This document shows positions 8,000 through 16,097 of a DNA stretch of 64,000 nt, piece after piece; position 1 is the stretch's first letter, and the number at the start of each line of letters is the position of its first letter. Below the pieces are notes generated by a model. The model saw nothing but the letters and a program-made list of their open reading frames with translations. It did not search any database and was not told where the DNA came from. The stretch is from positions 18,932 through 82,931 of the forward strand of contig CAAFXG010000454.1 of NCBI GenBank assembly GCA_900766925.1, in the 5' to 3' direction. This DNA comes from Lachnospiraceae bacterium (lineage in GTDB: Bacteria > Bacillota > Clostridia > Lachnospirales > Lachnospiraceae). The translations under genes and the position numbers were made by a program.

Positions 8000-10816
8000 A
8001 TGGGTAATCTTATTCTACAAAAAATCAAAAATAAAAAGGTACTTAACGCATGCCTGTTGGTGGGAATAGCTTTTCTGGTTGCCGTGTTATCCTGCACCCC
8101 AATGTTTCAGATGGGCTCCCTGGACATGCTGCTTCAGAATAAATTAAAGGATAGAATGATAGAAAACAATGAGTATCCTTTTGTGCTTGAGCGTTCAGAA
8201 AAGATAACAGGTGACAATATTTCATTTGAAAGGGTTAGCAACAGGGCAGACGAATATGTCAATACATGGGAGCGGTATCTGGAAATAGACAGAGTCTGCG
8301 TACAAAAGCATATCTGGGTTACGGGTTACACCGCTAATCATTTATACGGCAAAAACAGTGAGTGGTTGAATATTGGCTGTGTGCCGGAGTTCAAGGAGCA
8401 TGTTGATGTTCTTGCCGGTACCCTCGAACCTGAGGCTTATGAGGAAGGCATATATCCTTGTTTTATAACTGAGAGAATAATGGACAGCTGTAAGTTTGTA
8501 GAGGGCGATAGAATTACGTTTTCGTCTGTTCTGGATGAGAATGGCAGGGAGCTTGTATGTGAGGTTGTTGGAATAATAAAGGAAAAGAACGAGGAATCAT
8601 ACTTCTGGCATAAAGAATTCAGCGAATTTGACAGACAAATATATGTGGATGAAGCAACTATGACAGAGATTCTGGATAAATATTCTCATGAGGATGTAAA
8701 TTACGAGGTATATGATTTACTGAATTTTAGACAGGTTAAGGCGGCAAATATTTCTCTTACAGATTATTACATAGGGCAGTTTCACGAGAAGGATGCAGCC
8801 TTTTCGGAGAATATTACAGATGTAATTGATGATTATTATAAGGATAAGCAGTCTGTAAATACTATATGCTGGGTTCTTGAGCTACCGATTGTAATGTTGC
8901 TATTAGCATTTATTTACATGATAGTAAATCAGATTCTCAGCATGGAAAATGGCGAGATTGCAATGCTTGTAAGTCGTGGCTTTAAGCGGAAGGAAATTGT
9001 AAAGCTCTACCTTGGGCAGTCATTATTATTATCTGTGGGAGGACTTTTACTTGGACTGCCCCTGGGCTATGGTTTGTGTAAGCTTGCGGCATCCACAAAC
9101 GGTTTTTTGGAATTTGCCGTAAAGGATGTCAGCAGTTATCATTTCAGAATCATGATGCTGCCATTTGCAGTTGTAGCGTGTGCTCTGGCGGTAATTTGCA
9201 TAATCGCCCCGGTGGCATATTACGCAAAATATACTACGGTTGAGAGAAAAACTAAGAAGAATCAAGGAAAAAAGAGCAATACCTTCAAATGGATGCTTGA
9301 GCTCCTTGTCCTTTTGCTGTCAATTTACCTTTTATTCAACTACAAGAAACAAAAAAGTGACCTTGCAATGCAGGTTATGACGGGGCAGACATTAGACCCG
9401 TTGGTTTTCCTGAATGTTACCTTATTCCTGTTTGTATGTGGTCTGATAGGGCTTGGTTTGTTATATGGTCTTATACGGGTGTTTTACGCACTGGGGCGTC
9501 GACGCTGGAAGCCACATACATACGTGGCATTATTACAGATTATGCGTGGAGATTCAAGAAGCCGTTTTATAACTGTATTTTTAATATTTACAATTTCAAT
9601 GGGAATCGTAGATGCAAATGTGGCAGGAACCATCAATATTAATAATCAAGACAGACTGGAATATGATATAGGTGCTGATTTAATTTTGAAGGAGCAGTGG
9701 GTGCCTAAGGTTTATATGGATTCTGCCAAGCGGCAGGCGGTAAGATATTACGAGGAGCCGGATTTCCAGAAATACGAGGAAGGTTTGGGTGGACTGGCAA
9801 CAAATATGACAAGGGTCGTAAGAGATGACAATGTCATCATAAACGCGTCAGGTAAGACCTATAATGAATGCTTTATGCTTGCTGTTAACACCAAGGAATT
9901 CGGAGAGACAAGCTTCCTTAAGAGCGGACTCAATGATGAACACTGGTTTAATCTGCTTAATACCCTTGCGGTAAATCCGTCAGGAATACTGATATCTGAC
10001 AATCTTGCCAGAAAATTAAAGGTATCTGTGGGCGATTCAATAAAATACAGCAGAATTAACGAGCTTATGGCAAATAGCACGGACAATATTAAAAACTGTT
10101 CAGGTATTGTGTGCGGAATATTTAAGGCATGGCCGGGTTATGATGAATATTCATATGGATATAACGAGGAGGGGGAATTCGAGGAGAATGAAACCTACGG
10201 AATAATTGTAAACTATGCGTATGAGGTAAGTGTGTTCGGGGACACCCCTTATGAGGTTTGGATTAACCTTAAGGATGGCAGGGATGATACGGCAGTGATA
10301 TCAAGACTTAATGATATGGGTATTAAGCTTGCTTACTATAAGGGTTTGGATGAAGCTCTTGGAAAACAGAGAAATTCGGCAATGATTCAGATTACAAACG
10401 GATTATTTACCTTAAGCTTTATAATCAGCTTAGTACTGTGCACAATTGGCTTTTTGATTTACTGGATAACGTCAATCAAGAAGAGAGAATTGCTGTTGGG
10501 AATATACAGGGCTATGGGAATGTCATTTAAGGAAGCCAATAAAATGCTTGTGCTTGAACAGGTTTTGTCTTCAATTATGGCAGGAATACTTGGAGGCTTG
10601 TCGGGAATGCTTGCATCACTGCTTCATATTGACGTTCTTGCAATTGTTTATCTGCCTCAGAAGCACAATATAGCATTGAGGACGGTAATAGATTCAACCA
10701 ATCTGCTAAGGTTCATGCTTCTTCTGGTTGTCATGGTCATTGTCTGTCTGTTGGTTATGAGATGTCAGATACGAAAGCTTAACATGGTACAGGCTATAAA
10801 GATGGGGGAGGATTAA
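8000..10816 (+). CDS. MacB/FtsX-like ABC exporter permease
   Basis: 938 residues from the ATG at 8000, one base after the upstream stop and preceded by GGTGGTGGAG. Transmembrane segment 1 is at about 15-35, followed by a large extracytoplasmic domain (about 40-290). Helices then lie at about 293-318, 333-360 and 377-405, a central pair near 430-450 and 468-495, one near 510-535, a second large outer domain, and three C-terminal helices (FTLSFIISLVLCTIGFLIYW, a helix near 860-885, and FMLLLVVMVIVCLLVMRC). This is a two-FtsX-unit permease as in LolCDE- and bacitracin-type exporters. The operon's two ATPases and two adaptors presumably assemble with it. The substrate is unknown. Confidence 0.88.
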   Translation: MGNLILQKIKNKKVLNACLLVGIAFLVAVLSCTPMFQMGSLDMLLQNKLKDRMIENNEYPFVLERSEKITGDNISFERVSNRADEYVNTWERYLEIDRVCVQKHIWVTGYTANHLYGKNSEWLNIGCVPEFKEHVDVLAGTLEPEAYEEGIYPCFITERIMDSCKFVEGDRITFSSVLDENGRELVCEVVGIIKEKNEESYFWHKEFSEFDRQIYVDEATMTEILDKYSHEDVNYEVYDLLNFRQVKAANISLTDYYIGQFHEKDAAFSENITDVIDDYYKDKQSVNTICWVLELPIVMLLLAFIYMIVNQILSMENGEIAMLVSRGFKRKEIVKLYLGQSLLLSVGGLLLGLPLGYGLCKLAASTNGFLEFAVKDVSSYHFRIMMLPFAVVACALAVICIIAPVAYYAKYTTVERKTKKNQGKKSNTFKWMLELLVLLLSIYLLFNYKKQKSDLAMQVMTGQTLDPLVFLNVTLFLFVCGLIGLGLLYGLIRVFYALGRRRWKPHTYVALLQIMRGDSRSRFITVFLIFTISMGIVDANVAGTININNQDRLEYDIGADLILKEQWVPKVYMDSAKRQAVRYYEEPDFQKYEEGLGGLATNMTRVVRDDNVIINASGKTYNECFMLAVNTKEFGETSFLKSGLNDEHWFNLLNTLAVNPSGILISDNLARKLKVSVGDSIKYSRINELMANSTDNIKNCSGIVCGIFKAWPGYDEYSYGYNEEGEFEENETYGIIVNYAYEVSVFGDTPYEVWINLKDGRDDTAVISRLNDMGIKLAYYKGLDEALGKQRNSAMIQITNGLFTLSFIISLVLCTIGFLIYWITSIKKRELLLGIYRAMGMSFKEANKMLVLEQVLSSIMAGILGGLSGMLASLLHIDVLAIVYLPQKHNIALRTVIDSTNLLRFMLLLVVMVIVCLLVMRCQIRKLNMVQAIKMGED

Positions 10817-10819
10817 AAT

Positions 10820-11512
10820 ATGATTATTAGAACGGAAAATGTAAAAAGATGCTTCCACATTGCGGGCAAACAAAGCTTTTATGCATTAAAAGGAATTAAT
10901 ATAGATATTCCGAGAGGAAAGCTTGTGATTTTAAAGGGACGTTCAGGTTCGGGAAAGACAACATTACTGAATATACTTGGTGCACTGGATCAGCCAACTG
11001 ACGGAAAGGTTTGGTTTAATGATATTATGATATCTGACAAGAAGGAGAAGGAACGAGAGGCAATTCGCCGCTATGATATGGGGTTTGTTTTTCAGTCAGT
11101 TGGTTTGATTCCTATAATGAATGCATATGAAAATGTAGATTTTGGACTGAGACTTGCAGATTATAAGGAGGATCACAGGGAGCGAATAAATCATGTGCTG
11201 GAGCTTGTCGGAATGTTGGAAAGAAGTAAGCATATGCCTCAGGAAATGTCCGGTGGTGAGGCACAGCGTGTTGCAATTGCAAGGGCGATAGCGCATAAGC
11301 CCCGGATTATATTTGCAGATGAGCCAACCGGTGCACTTGATACAGCCACAGGGCTTGGAGTTATGAAGGTGTTCAGGGATTTGGTTGAACATGAGGGTAC
11401 AACCATTTTAATGACCACACATGATACAAATCTGATGGAGCTTGGTGATTTGGTATATGAGATAGAGGATGGTGATATTATTGGACGAACAGAAAATATT
11501 GATAAACTGTGA
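10820..11512 (+). CDS. LolD/MacB-type ABC exporter ATPase 1
   Basis: 230 residues. It has Walker A GRSGSGKTT (about 40-48), the Q-loop FVFQSVGLIP, signature MSGGEAQRVAIARA, Walker B IIFADEPTGALD and the switch His in MTTHD. The start is 3 bases after the permease stop region with GGGGGAGG upstream. It should energise the FtsX-like permease. The next gene encodes a second, different ATPase, so the complex may use a heterodimer, which would be unusual for the MacB/LolCDE class because those normally use a homodimer. Confidence 0.92.
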   Translation: MIIRTENVKRCFHIAGKQSFYALKGINIDIPRGKLVILKGRSGSGKTTLLNILGALDQPTDGKVWFNDIMISDKKEKEREAIRRYDMGFVFQSVGLIPIMNAYENVDFGLRLADYKEDHRERINHVLELVGMLERSKHMPQEMSGGEAQRVAIARAIAHKPRIIFADEPTGALDTATGLGVMKVFRDLVEHEGTTILMTTHDTNLMELGDLVYEIEDGDIIGRTENIDKL

Positions 11513-12377
11513 TGGTTTGGTAAAAATCTATAAGTCCAAGGATATTGAGGTAATGGCACTTCAGGGCTTGGACCTTCAGATAAGAAAGGGCGAGATGCTT
11601 GCAATAATCGGCAAAAGCGGGAGTGGCAAATCAACTCTTATGAATATGCTGGGTGGTCTGGAGAGACCTACTGCGGGAAAGCTTTATATTGGAGATGAGG
11701 ATTTGTATTCCAGAACAGATAAGGAGATGATAACCTATCGAAAGGAAAAGGTAGGCTTTGTATGGCAGTCGAATTCAAGAAATCTGATGCCTTATCTTAC
11801 ATCTCTGGAAAATATAGAGCTTCCAATGTATGGAACAGGAATAAGCAAAAAGGCAAAGAGAGAGCGGGCAACAAAGCTTCTTGAACTGGTCGGATTGTCA
11901 CACAAGGCCAAAGCCTATCCTGCGCAGATGTCAGGTGGAGAGCAGCAGAGGGTTGCCATAGCCGTGGCACTTGCAAACGAACCGGCGATTTTGCTGGCAG
12001 ATGAGCCAACCGGTGCTGTTGATACAAAAACGTCATCTGATATACAGGATTTGTTCAGAAGGCTTAATGAATCACTTGGAATTACCATAATTATTGTTAC
12101 CCATGATATGAAGCTTGCCAATAAGGTTGATAGGGTATTGATGATTTCTGACGGTAAAATCAGCACTGAGAAAATCATGAAGGAGGAATATAAGAAAACC
12201 ATCATTGAGCTTAACGAGCAGTCTGTTTTGTCATCATCAACACATGAGGAATATTCAGTGCTTGATAAGGCGGGAAGAGTACAGCTTAATGATGAAATGC
12301 TTGCCATGGCGGGAATAGATACTAAGAGGGTAAAGGTTAGCATAGAAGATGGTAAGGTAGTAATTACCAAGGAATAG
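11469..12377 (+). CDS. LolD-type ABC ATPase 2 with C-terminal AbrB-like extension
   Basis: 302 residues if the ATG at 11469 is used; TTG starts at 11481 or 11499 are also possible, so the N-terminus is uncertain. The ORF overlaps ATPase 1 by up to 44 bases. It has Walker A GKSGSGKST, signature MSGGEQQRVAIAVA, Walker B ILLADEPTGAVD and switch VTHD. Residues about 243-302 extend beyond the ATPase: an EEYSVLDKAGRVQLNDEML segment then IDTKRVKVSIEDGKVVIT, which resembles the swapped-hairpin AbrB/SpoVT fold seen at the end of some actinobacterial and Chloroflexi exporter ATPases. Here it could mediate dimerisation or regulation. Confidence 0.88.
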   Translation: MVILLDEQKILINCDGLVKIYKSKDIEVMALQGLDLQIRKGEMLAIIGKSGSGKSTLMNMLGGLERPTAGKLYIGDEDLYSRTDKEMITYRKEKVGFVWQSNSRNLMPYLTSLENIELPMYGTGISKKAKRERATKLLELVGLSHKAKAYPAQMSGGEQQRVAIAVALANEPAILLADEPTGAVDTKTSSDIQDLFRRLNESLGITIIIVTHDMKLANKVDRVLMISDGKISTEKIMKEEYKKTIIELNEQSVLSSSTHEEYSVLDKAGRVQLNDEMLAMAGIDTKRVKVSIEDGKVVITKE

Positions 12378-12387
12378 GGGGATTTGT

Positions 12388-13842
12388 ATGATAAGGAAAA
12401 AAACAGCAATATGCTTTGCGCTGGCACTGACAGTAGGCTTGTGTGGCTGTGGCAAAAAGGAGGTTGAATATCAGACTGAGAATTTTGGTACAGAGCAGTC
12501 TTCGGATGACAGTAGCAATACGGAGGCAGGTGAAACAGGAGAAAATACCGGAACCGGACTACCGGCTCAGCTTGGTTTGGGGGATGAGAGAAGCTGGAGC
12601 GAGACACTGCATTATTCCAATGGCAAGCAGGGGGATTTAGATTACGAGGAGTATGACATAAAAGTAAATGCCCACATTTACATCCCGGAGGTTGATGAAA
12701 TGCATACGATGATTGCATATAAAAGATACCTTGATGCTGAGGATAAGCTTAACATAATGAAATATTTCGTTGATGAGTCAACTATTGAAAGGGATGCAGA
12801 GCTTGAATATACCAAGGAATATTATGAGAGAATGGCGGATAGTTTAGCGGATGATATTGAGTTTATGGAGGAAGCGTATAAGGATTACGATTCATTGCTT
12901 GCAATGTACAAAGCAGAGGTAGATGTTGCAATTAACTACTATGAGGAAAAAAAAGAAGCTGCTCCTACCGAAGAGGAGCTTAAGGAGGCTGTTCTGGATT
13001 ACAACGGACATGCTTATTCCGGCAGCAGGGATGGTGTAAAATACTATTTTAACTTTTATAATGATGAGGAAAGAAATCGTTCAGCCTTTATTGTAGGAAA
13101 ATACAGAAATGACGATAATGGCGAGCTTATTGAATATGATAATAAAATAGAGCTTACACCGGAAAATGCTTCAAAGGAGGCTCTTAAGGTATGCAATGAT
13201 CTGGGTTTAAGTGATTTTAATGTCGTAAACTGTGCATTTAATAGTTATACTCTTGATGGTGAAAAAGAGTACAACTCATATGTTGTAACACTTGGAAGGG
13301 ATATAAGCGGAGTCATGGTAGATACAACCAAGTATTACTATCAGAGTAATGACCCGTTAAGTAACGATGAAATTGGCATCAGAGTTACTGATTTACCATA
13401 TAGCAATGAGTGTGTTACTGTAAGTGTTGATGAATCGGGAGTGTATTTAATACGGGCCGTCGGACTGCTAAAGGATTGTCATGAGGAAAAGGCTGTTAAG
13501 CTTCTGGATTTTGACAAAATCAAAGAGGTAATACGGGAGGAGCTTACAACAAGAAAGGTTAAGCATGAAATACAGGAGTGGAAGCAGCTTGATTTAATAT
13601 ATCTTCGCGTTTCAAGCACAGATAACCCTGATGAATTTTGTTATATACCTGTGTGGCGTCTTGACGCAGACTTTATGTATTCTACCTACATTTCAACAGG
13701 TGATTCACAGTTTGCCGATATGTTTGCACCAAACTATATGTATTTATTTGTAAATGCCATGGATGGAAGCATTATTGATCTGGAGCAGGTAGGCTCTGCC
13801 GGAATATACATGGATGCACAGGGAAGGGGAGATTATGAATAA
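12388..13842 (+). CDS. Secreted lipoprotein, paralogue B
   Basis: 484 residues, with GGGGGAT before the start. The signal ends in the lipobox GLCGC followed by GKKEVEYQTENF. A low-complexity Ser/Thr/Glu linker runs to about residue 60, then the mature domain starts at RSWSETLHYSNG. A charged helical region (about 125-190) is followed by a beta-rich half ending FCYIPVWRLD and LFVNAMDGSIIDLEQV. It is clearly related to the next gene and more distantly to the 812 protein. Co-transcription after the exporter ATPases suggests it is a cargo, cargo-handling or sensing lipoprotein. No known enzymatic motif was seen. Confidence 0.85.
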   Translation: MIRKKTAICFALALTVGLCGCGKKEVEYQTENFGTEQSSDDSSNTEAGETGENTGTGLPAQLGLGDERSWSETLHYSNGKQGDLDYEEYDIKVNAHIYIPEVDEMHTMIAYKRYLDAEDKLNIMKYFVDESTIERDAELEYTKEYYERMADSLADDIEFMEEAYKDYDSLLAMYKAEVDVAINYYEEKKEAAPTEEELKEAVLDYNGHAYSGSRDGVKYYFNFYNDEERNRSAFIVGKYRNDDNGELIEYDNKIELTPENASKEALKVCNDLGLSDFNVVNCAFNSYTLDGEKEYNSYVVTLGRDISGVMVDTTKYYYQSNDPLSNDEIGIRVTDLPYSNECVTVSVDESGVYLIRAVGLLKDCHEEKAVKLLDFDKIKEVIREELTTRKVKHEIQEWKQLDLIYLRVSSTDNPDEFCYIPVWRLDADFMYSTYISTGDSQFADMFAPNYMYLFVNAMDGSIIDLEQVGSAGIYMDAQGRGDYE

Positions 13843-15227
13843 TGATAAGAAATGGTAAATTATTGTTTATGATTTTTATTATTTGCATTGGTCTTTATGG
13901 TTGCGGCAAAAAGAAGGTTGATTATCAGATTGAAGAGGCGGACATTGTGGCAACAACGACGGATGCAAACGTATCGTCAACCAGAGATGTAAAAGAGCAG
14001 CTTGGGTTAGATGCTGAAGAAAAATGGGAAGAAAAGCTGCATTATGTTCATGGAGAACCTAATGACATGGATTATATGGAGTATGATATTGATATTTCGG
14101 CAGAAATAAACATTCCGGAAACGGATTATTTGTATACAGCAACAGTGCAGGAATGGTATTTGTCTCCGGAGGATAAAGAAAGAATATTAAAATATTTTGC
14201 TGATGAAAGTAGTATTGTAAGAAATATAGACCAGGAGCGTACAAAGGAGAATTATCAGAGTACTATAGATGAGTATACAAAAACCTTGAAGGAGCTTGAA
14301 GAGTCAGGGATGTACAGTCAGGAATATTTAGATGATGTTGCGGGATATATCAATACTCTTGAAGAAAGAAAACAGCTTGCACCTGCAAAAAGTGAAATAA
14401 AAAATGATGTGAATGACTATAGTGGGGTAGCATATTGGGGTGAAAAAAATGGAAATAAATATAGCTTCTATTTCACGTCAGATGAAGATTATAATAGGTC
14501 ACAGATTTTTATTACAAGAACAGATGGTGCAAAAAGAGAGAAAATCAGTCAGGAACAGGCCGTTGAAACTGCTACGGAAATTTGTGCGGCGTTAGGAATT
14601 GAGGACATGGTAATTACAGGTATACATAATAGTAATGAAGGTGATAATACCATTTTGCAGGATAACAGCTTGGATAATAAAGCGGAAGCACTTGAGTATA
14701 CATTTTATTTTTCAAGAGAAATTGATGGCATTGCTACGGATACTATGATATATGAATATGAAGATGATTATTCTGATGCATTAACAGATTTGTTTGTAGG
14801 ATATGATGAGCAGCCATATGGTTCTGAGATGCTTGAGATGGTGATAGACAGCAATGGTTTGAGGTTTATGATTGGAAATTGCCTGGCAAAAGATTGTGTT
14901 AAGGGGGAAGCTGTCAGGCTTCTTAGTATGGACAAAATAAAAGAAGTATATAGAAATGAATTGTTAACAAGGGATTCTTCGTATATTATAAATTCGCGGA
15001 ATAGATTGGATTTGATTTATTTAAGAGTTACAAATCCCAATAGTGAGAATGAACATTGCTACATACCTGTTTGGAGATTATCGTATGATAAAGCGTTAGT
15101 TGGTTATAGCAGAGTACCCGGTGACATGTTTTTGTTTGTTAATGCAATGGATGGAAGCGTAATTGATTTGAAGGAAGTTGGTGCAGCAGGCTTATTTTAT
15201 AGTTCGTACCTGATTCATGTATTATAG
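13842..15227 (+). CDS. Secreted lipoprotein, paralogue C
   Basis: 461 residues. The ATG shares one base with the upstream stop (TAATG), so translation is coupled. The lipobox is GLYGC followed by GKKKVDYQIEEAD. The mature domain begins EKWEEKLHYVHGEP, matching SWSETLHYSNG in paralogue B, and ends HCYIPVWRLS and LFVNAMDGSVIDLKEV. The paired genes look like a recent tandem duplication that has since diverged. This is the last gene of the exporter operon. Family function unknown. Confidence 0.85.
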   Translation: MIRNGKLLFMIFIICIGLYGCGKKKVDYQIEEADIVATTTDANVSSTRDVKEQLGLDAEEKWEEKLHYVHGEPNDMDYMEYDIDISAEINIPETDYLYTATVQEWYLSPEDKERILKYFADESSIVRNIDQERTKENYQSTIDEYTKTLKELEESGMYSQEYLDDVAGYINTLEERKQLAPAKSEIKNDVNDYSGVAYWGEKNGNKYSFYFTSDEDYNRSQIFITRTDGAKREKISQEQAVETATEICAALGIEDMVITGIHNSNEGDNTILQDNSLDNKAEALEYTFYFSREIDGIATDTMIYEYEDDYSDALTDLFVGYDEQPYGSEMLEMVIDSNGLRFMIGNCLAKDCVKGEAVRLLSMDKIKEVYRNELLTRDSSYIINSRNRLDLIYLRVTNPNSENEHCYIPVWRLSYDKALVGYSRVPGDMFLFVNAMDGSVIDLKEVGAAGLFYSSYLIHVL

Positions 15228-15246
15228 GAATAACTTTAATAAATGC

Positions 15247-15275
15247 TTGACGTTAATTTGAAATAAAAGTATAGT
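15247..15275 (+). promoter_or_regulatory. Sigma-A-type promoter ahead of the GH9 cellulase
   Basis: TTGACG (15247-15252), a 17-base spacer and TATAGT (15270-15275). It lies upstream of the terminator at 15305-15338, so a transcript from it must read through that hairpin to reach the cellulase. Confidence 0.6.
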
Positions 15276-15304
15276 AAATCTTAGAAACGTGTGAGCAAAA
15301 CTGG

Positions 15305-15338
15305 CCTGTCGAGATAGCTCTCGGCAGGTTTGTTTTTT
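15305..15338 (+). terminator. Intrinsic terminator between the exporter operon and the cellulase, possible attenuator
   Basis: CCTGTCGAGA (15305-15314) pairs with TCTCGGCAGG (15319-15328) with one G-U, around a TAGC loop. TTTGTTTTTT follows. It can end the exporter operon. It also lies between the 15247 promoter and the cellulase start at 15378, so it could attenuate cellulase expression. Confidence 0.85.
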
Positions 15339-15377
15339 GGGAAGGAATCTGTAGAAAGATTTTAATGGGGGTTATTT

Positions 15378-16097
15378 ATGGAAAAGGTTAGTATGTGTTA
15401 CAAACGAAGGTTTATTGCTGTGCTTATTGCATTTTGTATGATTGCAGGTTCTGTTATTGTACCAGAGCTTTCTGTATGTGCAGCAACTATTGACAGAGCC
15501 GGTGACAGTGGAGTTACTGCTGATATTGCAAATTCAAATACACCAAGTGCAGAGTGGTCAGAGTTTAGCATGAATCTAACTAACTCTACCGGACAGACAA
15601 TTTGTGATTGGGTAGCCGTTCTCAAGGTGGCTGATGGGATTAATACGTCAGGATTTCAGTGTTGGAATTCAACGTTTGTAAGGGATGGACAGACTATTTA
15701 TCTGTATCCTATGAAGGATAAGACAAATGCGGTTCTTCAACCCGGCACAATGAGCGGATATCAGCCGGGCTTTGGCTTTGGGGGAGTCTACGTAATCCCG
15801 GGCAATATTACGGTTGAGAAAATATATTATAATTATGGCAGTACAAGTACTGAGGATTACAGCGGTGGAACCTCTAATGATGATTCGGGAGAATCCGGAG
15901 GCGGTAGCGGAACAGGTGTAAATATACCTGCAGGCACCCTGACAGATTATAATTATAGTGACATTGAATACAATTATGCGAAGCTGTTACAGTATGCACT
16001 TTATTTTTACGACGCGAATATGTGTGGAGAGGATGTCTCAGAAAAGAGTGCCTTGGATTGGAGAGGAAATTGTCATACATATGACATATATATATAA
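15378..16097 (+). CDS. GH9 cellulase, N-terminal part: signal peptide, CBM-like domain and start of the catalytic domain (frameshifted)
   Basis: 239 residues. A Sec signal (RRFIAVLIAFCMIAGSVIVP) ends near VCAA. A beta-sandwich module with WSEFSMNLTNSTG, WVAVLKVADG and FQCWNSTF (about 40-150) resembles a cellulose-binding module. A Gly/Ser linker follows. The GH9 catalytic domain then begins (YNYAKLLQYALYFYDANMCG, LDWRGNCHTYD) and stops at TAA 16095-16097. The next frame continues exactly with YNGKTIDLTGGYHDAGDHVK. The switch falls in an AT dinucleotide run (16086-16095). Two bases more or four fewer would restore one enzyme of about 945 residues. Confidence 0.85.
   Translation: MEKVSMCYKRRFIAVLIAFCMIAGSVIVPELSVCAATIDRAGDSGVTADIANSNTPSAEWSEFSMNLTNSTGQTICDWVAVLKVADGINTSGFQCWNSTFVRDGQTIYLYPMKDKTNAVLQPGTMSGYQPGFGFGGVYVIPGNITVEKIYYNYGSTSTEDYSGGTSNDDSGESGGGSGTGVNIPAGTLTDYNYSDIEYNYAKLLQYALYFYDANMCGEDVSEKSALDWRGNCHTYDIYI

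Noticed and set aside
15278..15338. Riboswitch (for example cyclic-di-GMP class) before the cellulase
   Set aside because: The leader is only about 57 bases and I see none of the conserved elements of a known class; only the terminator is supported.
15378..16097. A complete separate CBM protein
   Set aside because: Its end contains the start of the GH9 domain and the next frame continues it residue by residue, so it is one broken gene.
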